Both the position numbers and the translations under genes were made by a program. The notes beneath the pieces are model-generated. The model was not told the origin of the DNA, ran no database searches, and saw nothing but the letters and a program-made list of their open reading frames with translations. From the NCBI RefSeq assembly GCF_004799345.1, contig NZ_SSMC01000002.1, positions 1-64,000 on the forward strand: a stretch of DNA of 64,000 bases, written 5' to 3'. Shown piece after piece: positions 1 to 7,650 of this stretch (its first letter is position 1; every line of letters begins with the position of its first letter). The DNA is from Robertkochia marina. GTDB lineage: Bacteria; Bacteroidota; Bacteroidia; Flavobacteriales; Flavobacteriaceae.

Positions 1-88
1 GGGGCTCACCTCTTCCCATTCCGAACAGAGCAGTTAAGCCCGACAGCGCCGATGGTACTACGAAAGTGGGAGAGTAGGTCGCCGCCTT
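1..88 (+). rRNA. rrf: 5S ribosomal RNA, 3' part
   Basis: The window opens inside a 5S rRNA. The conserved core CCATTCCGAACAGAG (about 18-32), AGTTAAGCCCG and the 3' segment GGTCGCCGCC are visible in the expected order. The 5' third lies outside the window. The exact 3' end is uncertain by a few bases. The gene is followed at once by a strong terminator, as expected for the last gene of an rRNA operon that comes in from the left. Confidence 0.93.
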
Positions 89-94
89 CTTTGA

Positions 95-125
95 AAGCCC
101 TTCACGAAAGTGAGGGGCTTTTTTT
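95..125 (+). terminator. rrn operon terminator
   Basis: The arms AAGCCCTTCAC (95-105) and GTGAGGGGCTT (110-120) pair around a GAAA loop with one G-T wobble, followed by a T run to 125. It sits directly behind the 5S rRNA. Confidence 0.88.
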
Positions 126-126
126 A

Positions 127-803
127 TACACTATAGTCAAGGGTGACCATGCCTGCGGCTTGACAGGCAAGTAACAAGTATCGTCTTCGCGAGACCGCTG
201 AAATTGGATTTCTTGTGGAGGATGATGACTGATTGAAAATTAAAACAACAACGGGCTCCTTCCCCTGGTCAGGGGAAGGTGGCGCCGGCTCTAGATAACC
301 ATCGAAGAGTCGGGGTCGGAAGGGGTTGTGTGATATTTCAACCTAAATCAACCCGCCCCGTCTCAGGGTTGCACCCTGAGCCACCCCTCCCTGTCCAAGG
401 TGGGGAGCCACATTTTATAAACTATTTCAATAGAGATTTTAAATCCGTCAGTGGTAGTGATCCCGATACTTCGGGAGAGCGTGGCGATCTTCTCATTAAA
501 ACATCAGGGCTTAAAAGCACTGGCTCACCCCTCCGGTTTTGCTTCTGAATAGCCCTTTTTGAAGAATCCCCTGATAACCCCAGTACCATAATTGGGAGAT
601 CGCCACAGGTCTGCAGGGCAGCCCCTCGCGAAGACGTATAAATCTTTGGAATTTGGGACTTGAAAATTAAGATTTATTCCGCGCGCCAGCTGGCATGGGG
701 AAATTTGGCTACGCCAAATCGGATGAGGGCTCCTTAAACAAGAGTTTATTAAAAACACAATCTCAAATTCTCTAAAAATAAGACCTTATAAACCCGTATT
801 TTT
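127..803. other. gene-free hairpin-rich intergenic region
   Basis: No credible gene is seen in about 680 bases. Several perfect inverted repeats are present: CCTTCCCCTG/CAGGGGAAGG at 258-279, CTCAGGGT/ACCCTGAG at 362-380, and a CCCGATACTTCGGGA-type hairpin near 463-477. The GC-rich 'cctcccc...ggggagg' fragments look like the dispersed intergenic repeats common in flavobacterial chromosomes (recognised by appearance, not searched). Two open frames here (279-548 plus, 525-758 minus) have repeat-like composition and are not called. Confidence 0.6.
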
Positions 804-804
804 G
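797..804 (+). promoter_or_regulatory. -7 box TATTTTTG before the hemolysin III gene
   Basis: An exact match to TAnnTTTG, the Bacteroidota -7 element. Its last G is also the first base of the heptamer array, so a transcript starting about 7 nt downstream would begin inside the repeats. No clear -33 TTG is visible. Confidence 0.45.
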
Positions 805-894
805 TAACCCGTAACCCGTAACCCGTAACCCGTAACCCGTAACCCGTAACCCGTAACCCGTAACCCGTAACCCGTAACCCGTAACCCGTAACCC
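804..894. repeat. 13 perfect tandem copies of GTAACCC
   Basis: Thirteen identical 7-bp units (91 bp) end 3 bp before the ATG of the hemolysin III gene. Because 7 is not a multiple of 3, TAA occurs in every plus-strand frame, so the array cannot be translated in that direction. The minus strand is GGGTTAC repeated: 13 G-triplets spaced by 4 nt, a pattern able to form G-quadruplexes. The array fills the region where the mRNA leader of the next gene must be. Confidence 0.97.
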
Positions 895-897
895 AAT

Positions 898-1524
898 ATG
901 CGCCCTCAAAGTCTTCAGGAAGAAAAATGGAATACCTACTCTCATGCTCTTGGAGCCGTGCTGGGCTTCGTAGGTTTATTTGTATTGTTTTTTAACGATA
1001 GTGGTAAAACTACTTTGAGTAGTTTAAGTATTGTGATCTACGGACTTTCCATGGTGCTTCTATTTTCCTCCTCGGCTATTTATCATTATGTGACCGATAA
1101 AGAGAAGAAACTGACCTGGCGAAAAATGGATCATATCAGTATCTATTTCCTTATTGCCGGCACCTATACGCCTATTGCTTTGGTATCGCTTTACAATGGT
1201 CCTGGACTAACTATTTTCTGGATCGTTTGGAGTATGGTGCTTGGAGGTACATTACTGAAGATTTTTTTTACCGGACGATTTCAGGTGATTTCAGTACTGC
1301 TATACCTGATCATGGGGTGGCTCATTGTGTTTTACTGGGGCAGTGTGAGTGCAGCTCTTTCAGATCAGGCCATATTCCTGATGTTCCTGGGAGGTGCTTT
1401 CTATTCTACCGGGGTTATCTTTTACCTTTTAAAGAAACTCCGCTTTCAGCATGTTATCTGGCATATGTTTGTGCTTGGCGGTGCCATGGCCCATTTCTTT
1501 ATGGTTTTGGAGGTGGTGCAGTAA
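898..1524 (+). CDS. hemolysin III / PAQR-family membrane protein
   Basis: This 208-residue protein has about seven hydrophobic segments. It carries the family signature: a Ser-rich SSSAIYH segment, a conserved MDHISIYFLIAGTYTP segment, and a C-terminal HVIWHMFVLGGAMAHF. The spaced His and Asp residues correspond to the PAQR metal site. Bacterial members (YqfA/HlyIII type) are integral inner-membrane proteins; the 'hemolysin' name is historical and the role is not settled, with membrane-lipid homeostasis often suggested. The ATG at 898 is the only sensible start because the tandem repeat array lies just upstream and contains stops in all frames. No ribosome-binding motif is possible there other than the repeat itself. 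It is monocistronic. Confidence 0.9.
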   Translation: MRPQSLQEEKWNTYSHALGAVLGFVGLFVLFFNDSGKTTLSSLSIVIYGLSMVLLFSSSAIYHYVTDKEKKLTWRKMDHISIYFLIAGTYTPIALVSLYNGPGLTIFWIVWSMVLGGTLLKIFFTGRFQVISVLLYLIMGWLIVFYWGSVSAALSDQAIFLMFLGGAFYSTGVIFYLLKKLRFQHVIWHMFVLGGAMAHFFMVLEVVQ

Positions 1525-1743
1525 CCCCTTCCGTCAATGCCTTTGGCATTGACACCTTCCCCTTTAAAAAATGGGAAGGGGATGTTACTTCTGAATTGCT
1601 TGTTAAGAAGAAGGCTTCTTTAACTAATTTCACCAAGAGTTAGAAATACCCCCGCCTTGGAAAGGAGGGGTGCTTCAAAGGAGCGGGGTGGTTCTTTCTA
1701 ACCGCTTAACGGTGTAATAGCATATATAAAAGCTCAGAACTAA
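1525..1743. other. intergenic hairpins downstream of the hemolysin III gene
   Basis: There is no gene here. A perfect GTCAATGCC/GGCATTGAC hairpin (1533-1553) is followed by CCTTCCC/GGGAAGG (1555-1580) and by GC-rich fragments of the 'ccttggaaaggaggggt' kind near 1655-1690. These resemble the repeats at 127-800 and 57.8-58.1 kb. No T run follows, so these are not obvious terminators. Confidence 0.5.
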
Positions 1744-1769
1744 AAAAGCCCGGCAATTGCCGGGCTTTT
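1744..1769 (-). terminator. pnp terminator
   Basis: A perfect 26-bp palindrome, AAAAGCCCGGCAA/TTGCCGGGCTTTT, lies 20 bp past the pnp stop codon. The symmetric A and T runs mean it could also stop transcription from the left. Confidence 0.88.
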
Positions 1770-1788
1770 CATTTATTTAAGAACAGAA

Positions 1789-4059
1789 TTATCTGTTTCG
1801 GTCGTTGCGGTCTCTGTTGCCACCGCCACGGTTATCGCGATCACGTCCGCCTCTGTTTCGGTTGTCGCGACCTCTGTCTCTGTTGTCACGGTTTCCTCCA
1901 CCTGGTCTTGGAGCGCGCTCCTTATAACCTTCAGGTTTCTCCAATAGGGCCTTTCTTGATACCTTATCTTTTCTGGTCTTAGGGTCGATTCCGAAATACT
2001 TAACATCGAATACATCTCCCATATTAACCACATCGGTAACATTGTCGGTGCGATCCCATGCCAGTTCAGAGATATGAAGCAGTACTTCGTTGCCCGGTGC
2101 TTCTACATATTCTACAACGGCTCCGAAATCAAGGATCTTGATCACCTGTACCTCGTAAGTTTCACCTACCTGAGGCTTAAAGGTCAATGAATCGATCTTG
2201 GCAATAACCTTGTCGATACCCTGCTGATCAGTTCCAAGGATCTCAACGATACCCATTTCGTTTTCTTCATTAATAACGATCTCGGTACCGGTTTCCTTTT
2301 GAAGTTCCTGGATAACCTTACCACCAGGTCCGATAAGAGCTCCGATAAATTCACCGGGCATCTTAACAGTAACGATCTTAGGTGCATGAGCTTTAACCGT
2401 AGCTCTTGGTGCTTCAATGGTTTCGGTAAGTTTACCCAGAATGTGCAGTCTTCCGTCTCTGGCCTGGTTAAGAGCATTTTCAAGGATCTCATAAGAAAGT
2501 CCTTTGATCTTAATGTCCATCTGACAGGCAGTGATTCCGTTCTCTGTACCGGTTACTTTAAAGTCCATATCACCCAGGTGATCTTCATCGCCAAGGATAT
2601 CAGAAAGCACGGCGTATTTCTCACCATCGGTAATAAGTCCCATGGCAATACCAGAAACGGGGTTCTTAAGTTGTACCCCTGCGTCCATTAGTCCCATAGT
2701 TCCGGCACATACCGTAGCCATAGAAGAAGAACCGTTAGATTCAAGTACTTCAGATACTACACGTACGGTGTAAGGACAATCTTCAGGGATCATTCCTTTT
2801 AGTGCACGTTGTGCCAGGTTTCCGTGTCCGATCTCTCTTCGGGAAGTACCTCTGATAGGGCGTGCTTCTCCGGTAGAGAATGGAGGGAAGTTATAGTGAA
2901 GGTAGAAGTTCTCTTCTCCTTGTTCTGTAGGCAGGTCAATTACGTTGGCCTGCTTAGAGGTTCCAAGGGTTACGGTAGCAAGCGCCTGAGTTTCTCCTCT
3001 TGTAAAAATACTTGAACCGTGGGTAGAAGGAAGGTAATCTACTTCACACCAGATAGGTCTGATCTCATCGGTAGCTCTTCCGTCTAAACGAATACCCTCA
3101 TCAAGGATCAGGCGTCTTACGGCCTCTTTTTGAGTTTTTCCGAAATATTTACCAACCAGGTCTCCGTTCTCTTCAAGTTCTTCTTCAGTGAAAAGAGCTT
3201 CACAAGCCTCTTTTACCTCTGCGAACTTTTCACCTCTTTCTTGCTTTGAAGTTCCGGCCTTTGCAATGTCGTAGCACTTTTGGTAAGCGAAATCGAAGAT
3301 CTTTTTCTCCATTTCTTCGCTTTCTTTCTCACCTTCGTATTCACGAACAGGTTTCTTACCTCCGGCCTTTTCAACAAGGCGTTTTTGAGCCTCGATCTGA
3401 TCTTTAATGGCCTCGTGAGCAAACTTGATGGCATCTGCCATTTCTTTCTCAGATACCTCCTTCATTTCACCTTCTACCATGGCAACAGAGTCTTCAGAGG
3501 CTCCTACCATCATATCAATATCGGCTTCATCAAGCTGAGATTTGCTGGGGTTAACGATAAATTCACCATTAACACGTGCAACGCGCACCTCAGAGATAGG
3601 ATATTCGAATGGAATGTCAGAAAGTTGGATCACTGCAGAAGCAGCCAACCCTGCAAGGGCATCAGGCATCACCTCGTCGTCATGAGACATCAATTGAATC
3701 ATAACCTGTGTTTCTGCATGGTAGTCCTTAGGGAAGAGGGGTCTCAATACACGGTCAACCAAACGCATGGTTAAAACCTCCTGGTCACTGGGACGTGCCT
3801 CTCTTTTAAAGAATCCTCCGGGAAATCTACCGGCAGCTGCAAATTTCTCGCGATAATCTACAGTAAGGGGTAAGAAGTCGATATCCGGATTAGAGGTTCT
3901 GGCAGAAACTACGGTTGCAAGTAACATGGCATCTCCCATGCGAATAACAACAGAACCGTCTGCCTGCTTAGCTAATTTCCCTGTTTCAATAGAAATGGTC
4001 CTGCCATCTCCTAAATCAATAATTTCTTTGTGTACTTCAGGAATCATAAAGTTTTTCAT
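1789..4059 (-). CDS. pnp: polynucleotide phosphorylase (PNPase)
   Basis: PNPase degrades RNA 3' to 5' by phosphorolysis and is a core RNA-turnover enzyme. The 756-residue protein has two RNase PH domains (about 15-140 and 330-470) separated by the alpha-helical domain, a KH domain with the GPGG loop ([11 protein letters not shown], near 575) and an S1 domain (about 630-705). The last ~50 residues form a low-complexity tail rich in Arg, Gly, Asn and Asp, absent from the E. coli enzyme. The start used gives [16 protein letters not shown]; the Met at residue 5 (4047) is an equally good start and matches the usual family N-terminus better. It follows rpsO, the classic rpsO-pnp order, but a terminator between them and a 217-bp leader suggest separate control. 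Confidence 0.97.
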   Translation of the reverse strand: MKNFMIPEVHKEIIDLGDGRTISIETGKLAKQADGSVVIRMGDAMLLATVVSARTSNPDIDFLPLTVDYREKFAAAGRFPGGFFKREARPSDQEVLTMRLVDRVLRPLFPKDYHAETQVMIQLMSHDDEVMPDALAGLAASAVIQLSDIPFEYPISEVRVARVNGEFIVNPSKSQLDEADIDMMVGASEDSVAMVEGEMKEVSEKEMADAIKFAHEAIKDQIEAQKRLVEKAGGKKPVREYEGEKESEEMEKKIFDFAYQKCYDIAKAGTSKQERGEKFAEVKEACEALFTEEELEENGDLVGKYFGKTQKEAVRRLILDEGIRLDGRATDEIRPIWCEVDYLPSTHGSSIFTRGETQALATVTLGTSKQANVIDLPTEQGEENFYLHYNFPPFSTGEARPIRGTSRREIGHGNLAQRALKGMIPEDCPYTVRVVSEVLESNGSSSMATVCAGTMGLMDAGVQLKNPVSGIAMGLITDGEKYAVLSDILGDEDHLGDMDFKVTGTENGITACQMDIKIKGLSYEILENALNQARDGRLHILGKLTETIEAPRATVKAHAPKIVTVKMPGEFIGALIGPGGKVIQELQKETGTEIVINEENEMGIVEILGTDQQGIDKVIAKIDSLTFKPQVGETYEVQVIKILDFGAVVEYVEAPGNEVLLHISELAWDRTDNVTDVVNMGDVFDVKYFGIDPKTRKDKVSRKALLEKPEGYKERAPRPGGGNRDNRDRGRDNRNRGGRDRDNRGGGNRDRNDRNR

Positions 4060-4062
4060 TAA

Positions 4063-4113
4063 AACCCGCTAAAAACGGGTTGTTATTAAATAAGGGTGCT
4101 GTACAAAGTACAG
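4063..4113 (-). promoter_or_regulatory. two hairpins in the pnp leader
   Basis: On the minus strand, CTGTAC-TTT-GTACAG (4099-4113) and AACCCG/CGGGTT (4063-4081) are two perfect stem-loops. The second ends 3 nt before the ATG at 4059, so it would mask the initiation region. In E. coli, pnp mRNA is autoregulated through a leader hairpin; a similar role here is inference. Confidence 0.4.
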
Positions 4114-4247
4114 TGGGTGTTGTGTTGTTGTGTAGTTGTTGTGGTTACCCAATGAAAAACTATGTAATTTGAGCTTTTTTGTGATAGTTACGGCCTAAAA
4201 GCTATAAAACAGTCGTAAGATACGTTTAATTTATCGACAGGGAAAAG

Positions 4248-4275
4248 AAAAAAGGGGGCAAACTGCCCCCTTTTT
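4248..4275 (-). terminator. rpsO terminator
   Basis: The arms AAAAAGGGGGCA and TGCCCCCTTTTT flank a short loop, directly after the rpsO stop codon. Read on the minus strand the stem is followed by a T-rich run. Confidence 0.85.
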
Positions 4276-4276
4276 C

Positions 4277-4546
4277 TTATTTTCTCAATCCTAATTCTTT
4301 TACGATCGCACGATATCTTTCAATATCTTTCTTCTTCAGGTAATCAAGAAGACTTCTTCTTTTACCTACCAGACGAACAAGTGAACGTTCAGTGTTAAAA
4401 TCCTTACGGTTCTTTTTAAGGTGACCGGTAAGGTGATTGATTCGATGCGTAAATAACGCGATCTGACCTTCTGCAGATCCGGTGTTGCCTTCGCTACCAC
4501 CATGCTTTTTGAAGATCTCAGCTTTTACTTCTTTAGTTAAATACAT
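4277..4546 (-). CDS. rpsO: 30S ribosomal protein S15
   Basis: S15 is a primary 16S rRNA-binding protein of the 30S platform. The 89-residue length is exactly that of the family. The conserved GSAEGQIALFTHRINHLTGHLKK segment and the C-terminal RRSLLDYLKKKDIERYRAIVKELGLRK are clear. It has its own -7 box (4605-4612) about 60 bp upstream and its own terminator. The leader contains a small AGTAA/TTACT hairpin that could take part in S15 autoregulation (inference). Confidence 0.98.
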   Translation of the reverse strand: MYLTKEVKAEIFKKHGGSEGNTGSAEGQIALFTHRINHLTGHLKKNRKDFNTERSLVRLVGKRRSLLDYLKKKDIERYRAIVKELGLRK

Positions 4547-4604
4547 GCCAATATTCTTTAAATGATTTTTATGTATTTGCCAGTAACTTTTACTAACAAG
4601 GCTG

Positions 4605-4612
4605 CAAAGATA
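4605..4612 (-). promoter_or_regulatory. -7 box of rpsO (TATCTTTG)
   Basis: The minus strand reads TATCTTTG, an exact TAnnTTTG match, giving a leader of about 50 nt before the rpsO ATG. The -33 element is not clear. Confidence 0.55.
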
Positions 4613-4693
4613 AATAATATTTTTATTTCCGTTACGTTTAAACTTATTATATTTACCAATGTCCTAATTCTTAAATAATTAAACTTATTTACT

Positions 4694-5542
4694 ATGAAAA
4701 CTAAATTTATTATTCCTGCATTGGCTTTTTCAGCCGTGCTATGGACTTCTTGTACTGAAGAAAGTGATACCCTCCTGGAGGATGCCGAAATTCCTGTTCT
4801 GGATATAGAGGTGAACGCCCAGGCAGAGGCGCTGTCTGATCAAATTGATGATATTGCTGCTGCCGTGGTTGTTGATGAATTTTCTTCGCCTAAAGGATCG
4901 GCCCTTCAACGTGTTGCACTTCCTGAGTGTGTTGCCATTACGGAAGAAATTGTTGGTAATAAGGTGAACAAGACCCTAGACTTTGGCGAAGGATGCCCAA
5001 TGGCTAACGGGGTAGTGTATTCCGGTCAAATGTTCGTAAGTTATATCTGGGATGCAGAAATGCGTCGTGCAGATATTGTTGTTGAAACTGAAAACCTGGG
5101 CGTGAACGATCTTTTGATCGCCGGGCGTAAGGCTATTGTACGAACCTGGCCTGCTGCCGGGTCGGAAGGTTTCCCGATGTCTGAAGTAGATACAGAGCTA
5201 ACGGTTTCTCATCCAAGTGGCCTTAATGCTGTTGTAACCGGGGTAACCACAAGAGAGTGGATCCAGGGCTTTGGGAGTGAAAGCTGGGGAGATAATGTGG
5301 TATTGATAGGGGGAAACAGAAGGGTAACCAGTTTTCTGAATGACACTGAACTGGGAACCTATATGATGGAGATCACAGATAAACTACGACGTGAGTGGGC
5401 CTGCCGTTTCATTGTTTCCGGTGAGTTGGCAATTTCCAGAGGAGAGTTTTCGGCCACCATGAACTTTGGTGAGGGTCAATGTGATAATAAGGCCATGTTA
5501 ACTACATCAGGAGGCCGTTCAAAAGAAATTGAACTTCGCTAA
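4694..5542 (+). CDS. exported lipoprotein of unknown function
   Basis: The 282-residue protein begins with a lipoprotein signal peptide (MKTKFIIPALAFSAVLWTSC; lipobox WTSC, Cys20), so it is likely anchored in the outer membrane. No catalytic motif is recognised. Two related segments are visible: LDFGEGCPMANGVVYSG (about 96-112) and MNFGEGQCDNKAMLTTSGG (about 256-274). Together with the beta-rich sequence between them, this suggests an internally repeated beta-fold. Four cysteines follow the lipid Cys and may form disulfides. The gene stands alone between rpsO and accD, and ends in a bidirectional terminator. Confidence 0.82.
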   Translation: MKTKFIIPALAFSAVLWTSCTEESDTLLEDAEIPVLDIEVNAQAEALSDQIDDIAAAVVVDEFSSPKGSALQRVALPECVAITEEIVGNKVNKTLDFGEGCPMANGVVYSGQMFVSYIWDAEMRRADIVVETENLGVNDLLIAGRKAIVRTWPAAGSEGFPMSEVDTELTVSHPSGLNAVVTGVTTREWIQGFGSESWGDNVVLIGGNRRVTSFLNDTELGTYMMEITDKLRREWACRFIVSGELAISRGEFSATMNFGEGQCDNKAMLTTSGGRSKEIELR

Positions 5543-5564
5543 GAACTTCCTGAAAAATGATATA

Positions 5565-5596
5565 AAAAAATGCCCTCCGATCGGAGGGCATTTTTT
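5565..5596. terminator. bidirectional terminator between the lipoprotein gene and accD
   Basis: A 32-bp perfect palindrome, AAAAAATGCCCTCCGA/TCGGAGGGCATTTTTT, serves the convergent genes on both sides. Confidence 0.9.
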
Positions 5597-5613
5597 GTTA
5601 TAAAGAAAAACTA

Positions 5614-6471
5614 TTATTCTCTTACCGGTTTGTTCTGGATCAGGTCAAGGTAAAGGTTTACCTTGTTTTTCAGATCTCTTCGGTGAGAAATGAAATCCAG
5701 GAATCCGTGTTCCAGAAGAAATTCTGAGGTTTGGAATCCTTCGGGAAGATCTTTCCCTGTTGCCTCCTTAACCACCCTTGGGCCGGCAAAACCGATCAAT
5801 GCTCCGGGTTCTGCAATATTGATATCTCCCAGCATAGCGTATGATGCAGTAGTACCTCCTGTAGTTGGGTCCGTACAAAGAGAGATATAAGGAATTCCGG
5901 CTTCAGCCAGCTGTGCCAGTTTAGCACTGGTCTTGGCCAACTGCATTAGTGAAAGGGCTGCTTCCATCATTCGCGCACCACCCGATTTTGAGATCATCAT
6001 GAAAGGGATCTTTTTCTTGATAGAATAATCAATAGCCCGGGCGATCTTTTCACCTACAACACTTCCCATAGAACCACCAATGAAAGAAAAGTCCATACAG
6101 GCAATCACCAGGTCTTTGCCTTTTGATTTACCTACCGCAGTTCTAACGGCATCTTTCAGGTTGGTTTTGTTCTTTGCGTCTTTTAAACGCTCGGTATATT
6201 TTTTTGTGTCTTCGAACTTGAGCGGATCCAGAGATTCCAGGTCTGCATTCAGTTCTTTGTATTTATTGTCATCAAACAGGATCTCAAAATACTCTTTACT
6301 GCCAATACGTACGTGGTAATCATCTTCGGGGCTTACGTAATAGTTCTTGGCAAGCTCATCGGCTTCAACGATTTTTCCTGTAGGCGATTTATACCACAAC
6401 CCTTTTGGAGTGTCTTTCTTCTCGGTGGTTGCGGTTTGAATCCCCTTTTCTTTTCTTTTAAACCAAGCCAT
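5614..6471 (-). CDS. accD: acetyl-CoA carboxylase carboxyltransferase beta subunit
   Basis: AccD pairs with AccA to move the carboxyl group from biotin to acetyl-CoA in fatty acid synthesis. The crotonase-type core is clear: [36 protein letters not shown] and [12 protein letters not shown]. The 285-residue length is usual. The oddity is the N-terminal zinc ribbon: aligned with the E. coli motif, the four zinc-binding Cys are Ser29, Gly32, Ser47 and Asp50 (WYKSPTG...[10 protein letters not shown]), so no zinc can bind there. The fold of the segment is otherwise kept, and I recall similar sequences in other flavobacteria. It lies 42 bp behind fbaA, probably in one transcript. Confidence 0.95.
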   Translation of the reverse strand: MAWFKRKEKGIQTATTEKKDTPKGLWYKSPTGKIVEADELAKNYYVSPEDDYHVRIGSKEYFEILFDDNKYKELNADLESLDPLKFEDTKKYTERLKDAKNKTNLKDAVRTAVGKSKGKDLVIACMDFSFIGGSMGSVVGEKIARAIDYSIKKKIPFMMISKSGGARMMEAALSLMQLAKTSAKLAQLAEAGIPYISLCTDPTTGGTTASYAMLGDINIAEPGALIGFAGPRVVKEATGKDLPEGFQTSEFLLEHGFLDFISHRRDLKNKVNLYLDLIQNKPVRE

Positions 6472-6493
6472 TATTGTAGGATTTAAAATTTAG

Positions 6494-6510
6494 CCGCCCG
6501 TAGGGGGCGG
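6494..6510 (-). other. intercistronic hairpin between fbaA and accD
   Basis: CCGCCC/GGGCGG with a 5-nt loop sits in the 42-bp gap. The run after it is only partly T-rich, so it may be a weak terminator or an RNA-stability element that sets different fbaA and accD levels. Confidence 0.35.
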
Positions 6511-6513
6511 AGA

Positions 6514-7587
6514 TTATTTGTTTATTGAATTAATATTATTGAGGTCTTCAAATGCTTTTTCCAGTCGGGTTACAAAGGTTTTTTCTCCTTCTCGTAACCA
6601 AACTCTTGGATCGTAGAATTTTTTGTTAGGTACATCTTCTCCCTCCGGATTCCCGATCTGGGAGGCAAGGTAATCTTTTTTACCCAGAACATAATCGCGT
6701 ACACCCTCCAGGTATGCGTATTGCAGGTCGGTATCAATATTCATTTTAATAACCCCGTAACCAATAGATTCTCTGATCTCTTCAAGGCTGGATCCTGAAC
6801 CTCCATGGAAAACGAAATTGATGGTGTTATGAGGAACATTGTATTTCTCTGAAATGTATTCCTGTGAATTTTTAAGGATCTTCGGGGTCAGTTTTACGTT
6901 ACCCGGTTTATACACCCCGTGAACATTACCGAAGGCAGCAGCTACCGTGAAACGAGGGCTCACCTTAAGCAGCTCTTCATAAGCATAGGCCACTTCTTCA
7001 GGTTGGGTGTATAGCTTAGAATCATCTACATCGGTATTGTCTACACCGTCTTCTTCCCCTCCTGTAATCCCTAATTCGATCTCGAGGGTCATGCCCATTT
7101 TATCCATTCGGGCAAGGTATTCTTTACAAATAGCGATATTCTCCTCGATGGGTTCTTCAGAGAGGTCGATCATATGAGAGCTGAAAAGCGGTTTTCCTGT
7201 TTCTTTGAAATGTTCCTCACTAGCATCAAGAAGACCGTCTATCCAGGGTAAAAGTTTTTTAGCGCAGTGGTCGGTATGAAGAATGACTACAACTCCATAA
7301 GCCTTGGCTAATTCGTGTACGTGTTTGGCACCGGCTACAGAACCGGCAATAGCTCCTTTTTGATCTTCATTACCAAGACCTTTTCCGGCGATAAATTGTG
7401 CACCACCATTGGAAAATTGAATAATTACCGGAGAGTTTAGTTTTGCTGCGGTTTCCATCACCGCATTAATACTATTGCTGCCTATTGTATTCACGGCCGG
7501 TAGGGCGTAACCGTGTTTTTTAGCGTGTTCGAAGATCTTTTGTACATCGTCGCCTGTGGCTACCCCTGGTTGAATATCTAGACTCAT
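6514..7587 (-). CDS. fbaA: class II fructose-bisphosphate aldolase
   Basis: This is the zinc-dependent aldolase of glycolysis and gluconeogenesis (fructose-1,6-bisphosphate to DHAP and glyceraldehyde-3-phosphate). The 357-residue length fits the FbaA subtype. Metal and catalytic motifs are visible: VILHTDHCAKK (catalytic Asp and zinc His), LEIELGITGGEEDG, NVHGVYKPGNVKL and NFVFHGGSGSSLEEI, then KMNIDTDLQYA for phosphate binding. A -7 box lies at 7628-7635. The downstream gene accD follows after 42 bp. Confidence 0.97.
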   Translation of the reverse strand: MSLDIQPGVATGDDVQKIFEHAKKHGYALPAVNTIGSNSINAVMETAAKLNSPVIIQFSNGGAQFIAGKGLGNEDQKGAIAGSVAGAKHVHELAKAYGVVVILHTDHCAKKLLPWIDGLLDASEEHFKETGKPLFSSHMIDLSEEPIEENIAICKEYLARMDKMGMTLEIELGITGGEEDGVDNTDVDDSKLYTQPEEVAYAYEELLKVSPRFTVAAAFGNVHGVYKPGNVKLTPKILKNSQEYISEKYNVPHNTINFVFHGGSGSSLEEIRESIGYGVIKMNIDTDLQYAYLEGVRDYVLGKKDYLASQIGNPEGEDVPNKKFYDPRVWLREGEKTFVTRLEKAFEDLNNINSINK

Positions 7588-7627
7588 AGAATTGATTTTA
7601 CAGTATTAAGTTGATTAATTGACCTTG

Positions 7628-7635
7628 CAAAAGTA
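7628..7635 (-). promoter_or_regulatory. -7 box of fbaA (TACTTTTG)
   Basis: The minus strand reads TACTTTTG, an exact TAnnTTTG match, 41 bp before the fbaA ATG. It lies between the tamL stop and fbaA, so fbaA need not be read from tamL. Confidence 0.55.
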
Positions 7636-7650
7636 ATAAATTTAGAGCGC

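Noticed and set aside
279-548. 89-codon plus-strand frame in the spacer behind 5S rRNA
   Set aside because: It runs across GC-rich inverted repeats, has Pro/Gly/Arg-rich composition without any family pattern, and has no promoter-like sequence before it.
525-758. 77-codon minus-strand frame in the same spacer
   Set aside because: Same repeat-derived composition; overlaps the other spurious frame.
804-894. GTAACCC array read as CRISPR or telomere
   Set aside because: Units are 7 bp with no spacers and there are no cas genes, and the array lies inside a circular-type chromosomal context next to an rRNA operon.
1227-1643. 138-codon frame inside and past the hemolysin III gene
   Set aside because: It is an out-of-frame shadow of the real gene and then runs into hairpin repeats.
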